Positions 54,543 to 64,000 of a stretch of DNA of 64,000 nt are shown here, in pieces. The stretch covers positions 11,528,001 through 11,592,000 of the forward strand of contig NC_087249.1 in the NCBI RefSeq assembly GCF_037042905.1, read 5' to 3'. Both the position numbers and the translations under genes were made by a program. The notes under the pieces are model-generated. The model saw only the letters and a program-made list of their open reading frames with translations, was not told where the DNA came from and ran no database searches. The DNA is from Lytechinus pictus (taxonomy: Eukaryota > Echinodermata > Echinoidea > Temnopleuroida > Toxopneustidae). Each line of letters opens with the position of its first letter. The first letter of the stretch is position 1.

Positions 54543-54765
54543 TAAAATAGCCTTAATTAAAAACGGACATACAAAGCTTTTCGACATGCACTCATTGGAG
54601 TAAAATCGCATGATAAACGGCTCGCCATTTAGCGTCCCTTGTCTGGTTACGTTTCTATTATATATTGTTTTGCTCTAGCATTTTAATCATTCATGCGATT
54701 TTTATACTCCGATGAGTGCAGGTTGGAAAGCTTCAGTATGTCAGTTTTTAAGGCTATTTTACAAC
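54543..54765. repeat. Inverted-repeat element
   Basis: AAAATAGCCTTAATTAAAAA, GGACATACAAAGCTTTTCG and GCACTCATTGGAGTA on the left return inverted on the right (TACTCCGATGAGTGC, GAAAGCTTCAGTATGTC, TTAAGGCTATTTTAC). Confidence 0.65.
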
Positions 54766-55715
54766 TATGAATTTAACCCAGGCAGATTGAAACCTGTCTT
54801 TAGCTTTGGTAAAAGGTCATTAGTGTGAATTGAGTTTCAAGTGTGTCATGTCTATTCTTCCAATCTTAAAAACTTGTAGTAGCCATCTGATCTCTTTTTA
54901 AACGCCAATTCTCTCTGTTTCGAGGAGTTTTGTTTTACATTTTTATGTATTTCTCCTCGTACACAGACGGCTCGCGATCGTGCAGCCGCCATTAGGGGCA
55001 AAATGTAAAAAATCACCCGACGGGGCTCATCGATTTTTGTCTTAATTATGTCATAAAAATATATTAAAAGAACTAGACCAAAATAAAGATTATTATTCCG
55101 TTTTGGCCTGAAATGCACCAAAACGGGAAAAAATCAACTTAAAAGGACAAAAAACAGTGACTTAGTTCGGCTGTCGCGCAACTCCACTTCCCTGGTTTAT
55201 CCGAACTGAATACATAAACATATGGCCATCAAGTCCCTGTACAGATCGAGTTTAGAACTTCGGTCTTTGTAATTGTTGAGCGGAGCCAACAGAGTTCAGC
55301 GGAACAACCAATATAACGGACCGAAGCTTTTTGTCTAGCCCAGTCCATGCTTTGGAATAGGTTTTATATCACATGGAAAAACCACATAGATATTTTGTTT
55401 TTATTCGGCAACTGATCAAAATAAATTGTTCATGTAAAATCACACAATTTATAATAACTCGGGAGTCGACCGTTCAAAACGAGGGAGACACTGGGGTAGA
55501 TTGGGGTCTCAATAGTAATCTTAATCTTAATAAAATGTGGAAACAGAAATTATACACTTACCACGATTATATGGATGAAGGTCTATCGTGACACACAAAT
55601 CCTGACATTGAGGCACAGACTGGAACCTCAAAAAATGAAAAGTTCTGCTGCGATACCTCTCCTTCTTTCAAAATTCAAAACAAAATGGCCGATCGAGACC
55701 GAGGCTATATTTTGG
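54766..55715. other. Unassigned DNA
   Basis: No supported gene. TTTCGAGGAGTTTTG near 54917 repeats TTTCGAGGAATTTTT near 54311. 55590-55710 resembles part of the MITE at 51013. Confidence 0.35.
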
Positions 55716-56183
55716 TCGAATGGCCACTTGGGTTAATCATCACTTGATCTAATTTTCATTTCACCTAATGTGTTTTATTGCCACTTGGTACAATTGCATT
55801 TTTTATAGTCTAATACCAGTTTGTCTCATTATCGGTTAGTTTAATAATACGAGTTGGTCTAACACCAGTTCGTCTAATTATTGGATAATCTACTAATAAA
55901 GGTCTATAACGAGTTCGTCTAATTATCGGTTAGTCTAATAATAAGAGTTGGTCTAAACCAGTTTGTCTAATTATCGGTTTTAGTCTAATAATACGATTGG
56001 TCTACTACCAGTTCATCTAATTATCGGTTAGTCTAATAATACGAGTTGGTCTAAAGTTCTGCTTTTTCGTCTCATCCCACTAGTCTATTATTCATTTTGT
56101 CTATATTGCATTTTTGTTTTGATGTGCAGTTCAAGTCTAATTGCCAATGTGTCTAAATATCAATTTGTCTCATTTCCACTTGG
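55716..56183 (-). repeat. Degenerate minisatellite (GTCTAATTATCGGTTA type)
   Basis: About 15-25 bp units of the form GTCTAATNNCCACTTGG or GTCTAATTATCGGTTAG. The same family occurs inverted at 60815-61440. Confidence 0.7.
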
Positions 56184-56191
56184 GCTAATGG

Positions 56192-56745
56192 CCCGGGGGG
56201 CCACTTACATTGGCGAGTGGATACCATGCATGACCAAAAAAACACGTAAAAAGGATGTCTTTTTCAAGATAGGGCACGTTACGTACGTAACGTAATAAAG
56301 GGTGTCAAAAACACTAAAATAATGAAAAAAGGGTATCTATTTTCGCTAGGAAAGCTACGTGTTTAGGGTCAAATTTGCGAGGGTGTAAAAAATTAAGACT
56401 AAAATGTTTTATAAAGGATGTACTTTTTGCCCCAAGAGTCAACACTTCGTGTTTAGAGTATGATTTTGCGCGAGATGTGGGAGGTGCAGGGGCTGTACTA
56501 AACCCAATCAGGTAAAACCGACGACAGTGCACATAACAATAAAAATATCGTTGTACTTGTTTAGGGGGTCAATTCAGGGAATACTTGCCAAGAGTATTGT
56601 ATACTTGTTAAGGGTAGGGTTTCACACACACCAATACTTGTTAAGGGGTGTATTTTCAGAACATGGAAAATACGTGTTTAGGGTGCTTTTCGAGACCCCA
56701 TGGTCGTGCATGGTATCCACTCGTCAATGGAAGTGGCCCCCCGGG
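56192..56745. mobile_element. hAT-like MITE with 8 bp target duplication
   Basis: The ends (CCCGGGGGGCCACTTACATT inward) are mirrored at the right, and the match continues through GAGTGGATACCATGCA. GCTAATGG flanks both sides (56184-56191 and 56746-56753), splitting a minisatellite unit. The 554 bp interior has repeated TTGTTTAGGG-like words and no transposase. Confidence 0.8.
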
Positions 56746-56753
56746 GCTAATGG

Positions 56754-57246
56754 CCTGTTGGGGGTACCCCCTTTCACCTATAGTTAGGCCTTCACCTACC
56801 TATAGTTTATTTGTGTGTTTCTTTCTCATGGTTGACCATGAACACTGAATGAATTCATTTTTGCATCGCATGTTGTCTGCTTTAGGCTTTATGTTATACA
56901 TTTTCTGTAATGTTATTGTAAATTAGAAATTAGAGGGGATTGGGGAAGGAATAGAAATATACCTACCGGTACTCGTATAATTAATCAGAATGAGAAGGCA
57001 AGATGAATGACTACTAACAAAAATTACAAAATTATTCAAAACAAAATTAGATGATCTAATGGCTTTATAATTTTTAGAAACCCACAATACTACACAAACT
57101 ATTTTTTTGTATGCCTACTTTTCTTCAAGTTCAAGTATCATCTGTAATGGTGCATAACAATAATCATATAAAGGCCTTAACACGTTTACCAGATACGTAT
57201 CCACACGATACATTACATTATGAAATCTTCATTCTTTTCTTCATAG
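56754..57246. other. Unassigned AT-rich DNA
   Basis: Starts with a remnant minisatellite unit. Otherwise nothing recognised. Confidence 0.4.
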
Positions 57247-58336
57247 TAAGCCTGAGTCATATCGATTATTTTGAAAACCGGTGTTCGACAGCTTTAATTC
57301 GATCGAACATCGATGCATCAAAATTTGAAGGCGGAGAAAATCGAGTCTTTTTTTTGCTCCGGCCGGCCGTCGATGCATGCGCTATGCATGCACTACATGC
57401 ACTGACGGTCTGCGCTGTCCGGGTGAGCGTTGCAAAAGCAAATGACAGAGCAAAGTTCGTTTGTATTTTCCATGATCACAAAACGCAAAAAAGGCCGGGG
57501 AGCAATGCAGAATTCTTCCCAAAATATCTTCAACAATGATATTTGCAGATGATAACATATAAGTTTAAAATGAAACAATATTAAGGACAATGTTCGATAA
57601 TCAATCCTGACGTGATAATTATTTTTTTAGACAAGTGCACTCACTCAAGTCGATCGTCATGTGATGTCCGCCATTGAAAATTGAAACGAAATACAAACGT
57701 TTCACATCAAGCTCTAAATTCATATTAATGATTATCATTTGCAAATTATTGTTGAATATTACGATTAAATCATGTTCTATCGTCATGATATTAATATTGT
57801 TCATGAAAAGCAAGATTTACTTTACGTTGATCAAATCAATTTTCCGGCCATTTTCTGATTTGATTAAAGCACAGTACTGCGCATGCAGGATGAATGGTGA
57901 CTTCCATTCATAAATTCATCGTGCATAAATTATCTCGGCACGAGCAGACGAGTAAGACTCGAACTATGATCGAAATAAACTTTAAATTAATGGTGAATAG
58001 GCATCATAATTACACAATTGGTTTCATTTTGGGGGCAATATAAATGAAGTAAGTAGTAGTCAAGTTGGATTTTACTGTTTATTTTGATGTCTGATTGTGT
58101 GAACCAAATGAATCGGCCGGCCGACGTATTTTTTGTCTCGCCTGCATAGCAGAGCGAGACTATAGGCGCCGCTTTTCCGACGGCGGCGGCGGCGTCAACA
58201 TCAAATCTTAACCTAAGGTTAAGTTTTTGAAATGACATCATAACTTAGAAAGTATATGGACCTAGTTCATGAAACTTGGACATAGGTTAATCAAGTATTA
58301 CTGAACATCCTGCCTGAGTTTCAGGTCACATGACTA

Positions 58337-58703
58337 AGGTCAAAGGTCATTTAGGGTCAATGAACTTAGACCATGTTGGGAGAATTATTTTCAAAATCTT
58401 AACCGAAGGTTAAGTTTTTGAAATGACATCATAACTTAGAAGTATATGGACCTAGTTCATGAAACTTAGGCATAAGGTTAATCAAGTATTAGTGAAGATC
58501 CTGCTCGAGTTTCAGGTCACATGACCAAGGTCAAAGGTCATTTAGGGTCAATGAACTTTGGTCAAGTTGGGGGTATTTGTTGAATTACTATCATAACTTT
58601 GAAAATTTATGGATCTAGTTCATGAAACTTGGACATAAGGTTAATCAAGTATTAGTGAACATCCTTCCTGAGTTTCAGGTCACATGACCAAGGTCAAAGG
58701 TCA
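58337..58703 (+). promoter_or_regulatory. Three perfect DR1 sites in GTCTC-element copy 2
   Basis: AGGTCAAAGGTCA, a direct repeat of AGGTCA with one-base spacing, occurs at 58337-58349, 58528-58540 and 58691-58703. A near match lies at 59017-59029. DR1 is the classical site for HNF4/RXR/COUP-type receptors. In vivo use is unknown. Confidence 0.5.
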
Positions 58704-59040
58704 TTTAGGGTCAATGAACGTTGGCCAAGTTGGGGGTATTTGTTGAATTACCTTCATAACTTTGAAAATTTATGGATCTAGTTCATGAAACTTGGACATT
58801 AGGTTAATCAAGTACCACTGAATATCCTGTGCGAGTTTCAGGTCACATTACCATGGTCAATGGTCATTTAAGGTCAATGAACTTTGGCCGTGTTGGGGGT
58901 ATTTGTTAAATTACCATCCTAACTCTGAAGGTGTATGGATCTAGTTCATAAAACTTGATCATAAGAGTAATCGAGTATCACTGAACATCCTGTACGAGTT
59001 TCAGGTCAGATGACCATGGTCAAAGGTCATTTAAGGTCAA

Positions 59041-59284
59041 TAATAATAATAATAATAGGCATTTATATAGCGCCATCTATCTAGAAATATTCTATTCCGA
59101 GGCGCACAAGAAAAGAAAGAAAGAAAGTTTGGATGAGTGTCAAAGTGCCAATAACTAATACTGTTAGAAAAGATAAGACTTCACTTTAGATTTGAAGGTC
59201 TCCAGTGATGGTATCATTCTTAAATATATAGGCAAATTATTCCAGAGAGAAGGTGCTGAGGCAGAGAAAGTTTGCGCACCATAT
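59041..59284 (-). mobile_element. LINE/SINE 3' end nested in GTCTC element
   Basis: Begins with an AATAATAAT tail and GGCATTTATATAGCGCC, the inverted form of the 3' end seen at 49460-49504. The host repeat resumes after GTTTGCGCACC with CAACTTTGGCCATGTTGGGG. Confidence 0.65.
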
Positions 59285-59652
59285 GCAACTTTGGCCATGT
59301 TGGGGTAATTGTTGAATTGCCATCATAACTTTGAAAGTTTATGGATAGAGGGAATGAAATGTGGACATGGGTGTAATTGACAAGTCTTAAGTCACCGTTC
59401 AAATGTCATCTATGGTCAATGAATGTGGTATTATGTCATTATATGAATGGTGTTTTTGTAAATTATTATTTTATAATAGTTTTCAAAGTTAGCACTGCTG
59501 CTATATTTAATCGCGTAATGCAGGCGAGACTGCCAGAGGCGTTCCACTTTTTTTTTGTTTGTTCGATGCACCGATTTTGCAAAATCTGCACCGGCGTTCA
59601 ATGACGTCGATCGAACATCGATTTTAAAATCGATTTGACTCAGGCTTAAGAA

Positions 59653-59750
59653 GTAAGAATCATGTAATTCTGATGAAACCCCTGCCATTCCGCCGTTATA
59701 AGCTGCTATCTCCCCAACATATTGTTCACACAAAAATAGAATCTATAGCA
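59653..59750. other. Short unassigned spacer
   Basis: Between the outer TIR element and the trinucleotide arrays. Nothing recognised. Confidence 0.4.
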
Positions 59751-59811
59751 CTTGATGATGATGATGATGATAAGGACGGTGATTGCTGTGATAATAATAT
59801 TCCTATTCCTT

Positions 59812-59864
<53 letters not shown>

Positions 59865-60040
59865 ACTACTACTAGTAGTACTACTACTACTACTACTACT
59901 AATACTGCTACTACTACTACTTTTACTAAGTACTACTACTACTACTACTACTATTACTACTACTACTATTACTACTACTACTACTAGTACTACTACTACT
60001 ACTACTAATACTGCTACTACTTCTACTTTTACTACTACTC

Positions 60041-60083
<43 letters not shown>

Positions 60084-60106
60084 AACTACTACTACTAGAT
60101 CTACTG
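59751..60106 (+). repeat. Compound trinucleotide microsatellite
   Basis: (GAT)n at 59751-59772, (CTG)n at about 59820-59862, then a long mostly (TAC/ACT)n run to about 60094 with minor interruptions. Poly-Ala, poly-Leu, poly-Thr, poly-Tyr and poly-Ser frames across it are artefacts. Confidence 0.9.
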
Positions 60107-60559
60107 CTGTAGTACTTTAGTAGAACAATACTGTGTCTAGGCTTCATATTAATAACAATTACTACTACTAATAATGATAATATATGTCTTTATTCTTCTG
60201 ATGAGTATTGTTATAATTTTCAGCATCACAGATATATATATCAGTATTACATATTATGAAAATCATACTTCATTATGATAAAGCATTGAGCAACTATCTT
60301 GCCATCAGTAGGACTGCATAGAGAGGTTTTGTGTGTATACCACCACCCTACCCCTCCTGATGGCAGGCATTGACTGCTGCATGTTATATTCAAGCAAGCC
60401 TCTAAAATAACAAAAGAAAAAGGGTGCTTTGTAGACAAGAATGAAGGTAGAGTCCTTTAAAATGCTAAAGAGGTCCTGACCAATGAAACCATGCTCTCCA
60501 TAAATATAATTTGATGAGGTCAGGCAAACGTCTGAGATCCCTTCCCCGGCAGAACCTCA
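60107..60559. other. Unassigned AT-rich DNA
   Basis: No supported gene or repeat. Confidence 0.4.
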
Positions 60560-60812
60560 CACTTCATAAATTCTTTCGTTCCAGTTTCAATCCGTGCATT
60601 TAATAGCCTTACTTGAAATTTAATTACCCCCCCCTTCCTGCCTTTATCTTAATTTCTCTTATCTTTGCTTGTTGATTTGTATAATGTTTACTATATGTAT
60701 CGTGTAATCTTTTGTGTGTATCATGTGATATTCTAAATTATTTTGTGCGAACAAATTGAATTTCCATTTGTACACGATCGCAATTGGACAATAAAAATAT
60801 CTGAATCTGAAT
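60560..60812 (+). repeat. LINE 3' end fragment
   Basis: Ends ATTGAATTTCCATTTGTACA, then GGACAATAAAAATATC with a TCTGAATCTGAA tail, typical of a non-LTR 3' end with a short tandem tail. No reading frame remains. Confidence 0.5.
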
Positions 60813-60814
60813 TC

Positions 60815-61440
60815 ATTTATCCATGACCATATATGAGACTAAATGGACATTAAACCAAACAGTCATTCAACCATATGTCAATAAGACTAAATGATAAGTA
60901 GCCTACACTGTAACTGGTTATTAGACCAAATGGCAATTAGACTATAAAGTGATAAGAACATCATGGTTCGGTTTCATAAAGACTTGTTATGATCATGCAC
61001 AATTTCTATAACAAATTTACCATCAGCCAATCAGATTGGAGAATTTCAGTAGCTTGAAACTGTTATTGCAAATTTGTTATTATTTATGAAACGGATCCCA
61101 TATGATATTAGCCAAATTGGGTGTAGCCCAAATGAATACTAGACCAAGTGGCATGTAGACAAAGTCAATGTTACACTATCTGGAAATTAGACGAAGTGGA
61201 AATTAGCCGAAGTGGAATTTAGACCAAGTGGTGTTAGACCAACTGGGAATTAGATCAAATAATAGCCCATCTGGTCATTAGACGAATTAGGTTTTGGACT
61301 AAGTTGAAATTAGACGAAATAGACAACAGAAAAATTGGTTGTACATGTAGACGTAATGGCTTTTGAACATGTGACGTTGGACGAACGAGAATTTATTAGA
61401 CCAAGTGGTAGTAAAACAACTGATAATTCATCAAATGGAT
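60815..61440 (+). repeat. Degenerate minisatellite (AATTAGACCAAGTGG type)
   Basis: Many ~15-25 bp units of the form AATTAGACCAAGTGG, the inverse of the family at 55716. A MITE interrupts it at 60966-61097. Confidence 0.7.
60966..61097. mobile_element. ~130 bp palindromic MITE
   Basis: The left CGGTTTCATAAAGACTTG is mirrored by TTTGTTATTATTTATGAAACG. A small foldback sitting inside the minisatellite. Confidence 0.6.
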
Positions 61441-62422
61441 GTATGTACTGTAGAGGGCTAGAGGCAATATACAGAAAAGCAAAAATATATATATTGCAGA
61501 AAGATTGAGAGATTGTTTAAGAGAGGAAAAGATGCAACCATGAAATGATTATCACTTCCTGCTGGGTAATATCTAATCTTCATGTTGCCCTTTTTTATGC
61601 TTGATCCTCAAGTCGCAAACAACCTTTCCACAGCTGTAAGCTTTGCCTTGTATCATCTCCAGTCATTTCCTCGGCTAAAGCCGTGTAACATCCTTTTCTG
61701 TTTTAATGAGGCTCCACAATAGCCTCATTATCGTTGAGATTAGATATCAAATCTTCTTCCATCAGTCAGTTTGGTGGATCCTCCCTTGTACTAGTTACAC
61801 ATTAACTATCTTAGCTTTTGTCATAGTGCACAAGCTGGTATCAACTCATAGAGCCGGCTGATGAGCGAGCGAGCAAGTGGATGAGTCGAGGATCTTTCCC
61901 AGTGTCTGTGTTGATCTTTGCTCATGTGTTGTATGTGTTCATTTAGTTGTGTTGCAGCTACTTCTTCTGTACAAGGAATTTATCATTCAAGGACTTTACA
62001 AGCAAGTTTGCTTTCATGTATGTACATGTACAGTATGTGGGATTATCATTTTCCTTTTGTTGTCTTTCACACTGCAAAGGTGCAAGAGAAAAACATTTGG
62101 TGTGTGCTTAAGTGCTTAACAAAGCTATTTGATATAGTACATGGAAATAATCGTGGACTTCAGACATGAATGTTTGTTTGCCATTTTTAAATGCTTTTTA
62201 GGAGGATTACTCATTCATGAATGGTAATACAGTCGCATGTAGAATTGAAAAAAACCCACATAATTTTTTTTGGGGGGCAAATTATGCTGTGAAAGACTAA
62301 TTAAAATGTCTAGAGGTATGATCATTTTCTTTTTACAGAACAATGGATGAATGAATGATATTTCCATTATCTGTGGTTCTTGTAACAAGTGTGAATATTT
62401 TTTTCTTGTTTATTTTAAACAT
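61441..62422. other. Unassigned DNA
   Basis: An 80-codon plus-strand frame (61877-62119) and an overlapping one are Cys/Leu/Val-rich but lack splice or family support. No repeat recognised. Confidence 0.35.
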
Positions 62423-62924
62423 CTAATATGCTTTTCACACTGCACTTTTTGTCCTAAATTGGTGGGGCTAAGGGGGGGTCTTAGCCCCACCAATTTCCCG
62501 GGGTTAAGCTTAGCCCACTTCGTTTTCACACTACGTTTTAGCAAAGTGGGCTAGCACGGTAAATAGTACGGTACTATCTGGCCCTGCAAAAAAGCAGGTT
62601 TAGCCGGCATATTGCGGTGCTAGCACCACAATTGCGGTGCTAAGAGATGCAGTGTGAATCGAAACCGGGCTAAGGAAAAGTGGGGCTAAGCATTAGCCAA
62701 TCACAGAAGTCGAAATTGCACGTTAATCGCGCTCTGTATGGTAAAATCATCAATATTAATGAGCTGTGTGATTGCCCGGGGTTAAGGTGTTAACCCCGGC
62801 TAAGCAAATAGTATGGGGTTAAGAAAGACAGTGTGAATCGAAAAAAAGATAGTATGGGGTTAAGGATAGTCCGGGGTTAAGGATAGTATGGGGTTAAGGA
62901 AATGCAGTGTGAAAAGCATATTAG
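62423..62924. mobile_element. ~500 bp TIR element with GGGGTTAAGG repeats
   Basis: The left CTAATATGCTTTTCACACTG is matched exactly in reverse at 62905-62924. Inner sequence is rich in GGGGTTAAGG and GGGGCTAAG words in both orientations, and GCAGTGTGAATCG recurs inside. No coding frame. Confidence 0.75.
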
Positions 62925-63003
62925 CATTGAATGTGCTGAAGATTTCAGGATGTAATCTTTGTCAGAATCCATTTTATATGTAAAGGAAATGCTAAAACCG
63001 CTA

Positions 63004-63984
63004 TTTTTGTCTCACCTGCATAGCAGAGTGAGACTATAGGCGCCGCTTTTCCGACGGCGACGGCGGCGGCGGCGGCGGCGGCGACGGCGGCGACGGCGGC
63101 GTCAACACCAAATCTTAACCTGAGGTTAAGTTTTTGAAATGACAGCATAACTTAGAAAGTATATGGACCTAGTTCATGAAACTTGGCCATAAGGTTAATC
63201 AAGTATTACTGAACATCCTGCCTGAGTTTCATGTCACATGACCAAGGTCAAAGGTCATTTAGGGTCAATGAACTTAGACCATGTTGGGGGAATCAACATC
63301 AAAATCTTAACCTAAGGTTAAGTTTTTGAAATGTCATCATAACTTAGAAAATATATGGACCTAGTTCATGAAACTTATACATAAGGTTAATCAAGTATCA
63401 CTGAACATCCTGCATGAGTTTCACATCACATGACCAAGGTCAAAGGTCATTTAGGGTCAATGAACTTTGGCCGAATTGGGGGTATCTGTTGAATTACCAT
63501 CATAACTTTGAAAGTTTATGGATCTGATTCATGAAACTTGGACATAATAGTAATCAAGTATTACTGAACATCCTGTGCAAGTTTCAGGTCACATGATCAA
63601 GGTCAAAGGTCATTTAGGGTCAATGAACTTTGGCCAAATTTGGGTATTTGTTGAATTACAGCCATAAATTTGAAAGTGTGTTGGTCTAGTTCATAAAACT
63701 TGGACATAATAGTAATCAAGTATCACTGAACATCCTGTGCGAGTTTCAGGTCACATGATCAAGGTCAAAGGTCATGTAAGGTCAAAGAACTTTGGCCACG
63801 TTGGGGGTATTTGTTGAATTGCCATCATATCTCTATAAGTGTATTGGTCTAGTTCATAAAACGTGGAAATAAGAGTAACCAAGTATCACTGAACATCTTG
63901 TGCGAGTTATAGTAGTTTTCAAAATCAGCACTGCTGCTATATTGAATCGCGTGATGCAGGTGAGACGGCCAGAGGCATTCCACT
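63004..63984 (+). mobile_element. GTCTC-element copy 3 (complete)
   Basis: Starts TGTCTCACCTGCATAGCAGA, GGCGCCGCTTTTCCG and an expanded GGC/GAC triplet run (63054-63099), then about five ~163 bp units. It ends CAGCACTGCTGCTATATTG, ATGCAGGTGAGAC and CCACT. About 980 bp, without the nested insertion of copy 2, so it shows the simple form of the family. Confidence 0.8.
63245..63774 (+). promoter_or_regulatory. Four perfect DR1 sites in GTCTC-element copy 3
   Basis: AGGTCAAAGGTCA at 63245-63257, 63437-63449, 63600-63612 and 63762-63774, about one per repeat unit. The last two are preceded by ATCA, giving an extended TCAAGGTCA half-site of the NR5A/ERR kind. Confidence 0.5.
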
Positions 63985-64000
63985 TGTTAGTAATAATAAA

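Larger units (their letters stand above)
58131..59548 (+). mobile_element. GTCTC-element copy 2
   Basis: Starts GTCTCGCCTGCATAGCAGAG, then GGCGCCGCTTTTCCG and (GGC)n, then ~163 bp tandem units, and ends with GCACTGCTGCTATATTTAATC, ATGCAGGCGAGAC and CCACT. The first and last blocks contain the inverted core GTCTCRCCTGCAT. Units carry AGGTCAAAGGTCA. Interrupted at 59041-59284 by another insertion. Confidence 0.8.
57247..59652. mobile_element. Outer TIR element carrying nested repeats
   Basis: TAAGCCTGAGTCATATCGATT at 57247 is mirrored at 59632-59652 (AATCGATTTGACTCAGGCTTA), and both ends are followed by CGRTGTTCGA-type words. About 2.4 kb, enclosing the GTCTC-element copy at 58131-59548. No transposase frame. 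The target duplication is not clear. Confidence 0.55.

Noticed and set aside
59673..60147. Poly-Ala, poly-Leu, poly-Thr and poly-Ser frames
   Set aside because: Microsatellite translations in every frame, with no start context or flanking coding sequence.

Overview
This is a stretch of AT-rich animal genomic DNA, most likely from a sea urchin or close echinoderm relative. The pointers are spliced genes with long introns, chordate/echinoderm-type non-LTR retrotransposons (one carrying a 2A-like motif of the kind known from sea urchin LINEs), very many short palindromic DNA elements, and frequent short words such as TAGGCCTAT and TACATGTAC. The species assignment is inference. There are no operons, CRISPR arrays or recognisable rRNA/tRNA genes.

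One host gene dominates the window, on the minus strand from about 45.5 kb down to 30.1 kb. Three exons join in a compatible reading frame: 45468-43332 (start codon at 45296), 42503-42452 (52 nt) and 35982-30140. Together they encode a protein of about 2619 residues with a Gln/Gly/Tyr/His-rich N-terminus, about a dozen C2H2/C2HC zinc fingers, an internally triplicated finger module, a long charged tandem repeat and a basic coiled-coil-like region. Its second intron holds an apparently intact 1173-residue CR1-like LINE (37176-40697) in the same orientation. That LINE starts with a signal-peptide-like segment and a 2A-type DIDPNPGP motif. Two weaker host candidates are also listed: two possible 3'-terminal exons on the plus strand (27048-27109 and 27830-27895) and a signal-peptide-like first exon (50734-50848).

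The rest is mostly repeats. Left part (0-12 kb): a short-TIR family (MITE-A), a mariner-type non-autonomous element, a second palindromic family (MITE-B), and a possible 4.3 kb TIR-bounded block (7273-11612) that contains three RFX X-box-like palindromes. Middle left (12-20.4 kb): a ~107 bp tandem array interrupted by a 2.1 kb foldback element with a readable 7 bp target duplication, then a 27 bp minisatellite hosting a broken LINE, then a second foldback with 15 bp repeat arms enclosing a MITE-A copy. 20-30 kb: further MITEs, a second mariner-type element and microsatellites.

Right part (45-64 kb): three large copies of a tandem-repeat-bearing element with GTCTCRCCTGCAT ends, whose ~163 bp units carry perfect DR1 nuclear-receptor sites; two long palindromes (46.7-48.1 kb); a truncated L2/CR1-like LINE; a 0.77 kb pyrimidine-only tract; a hAT-like MITE with an 8 bp target duplication; long trinucleotide arrays; and several TIR elements. 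No intact DNA transposase was found, so these DNA elements look non-autonomous.
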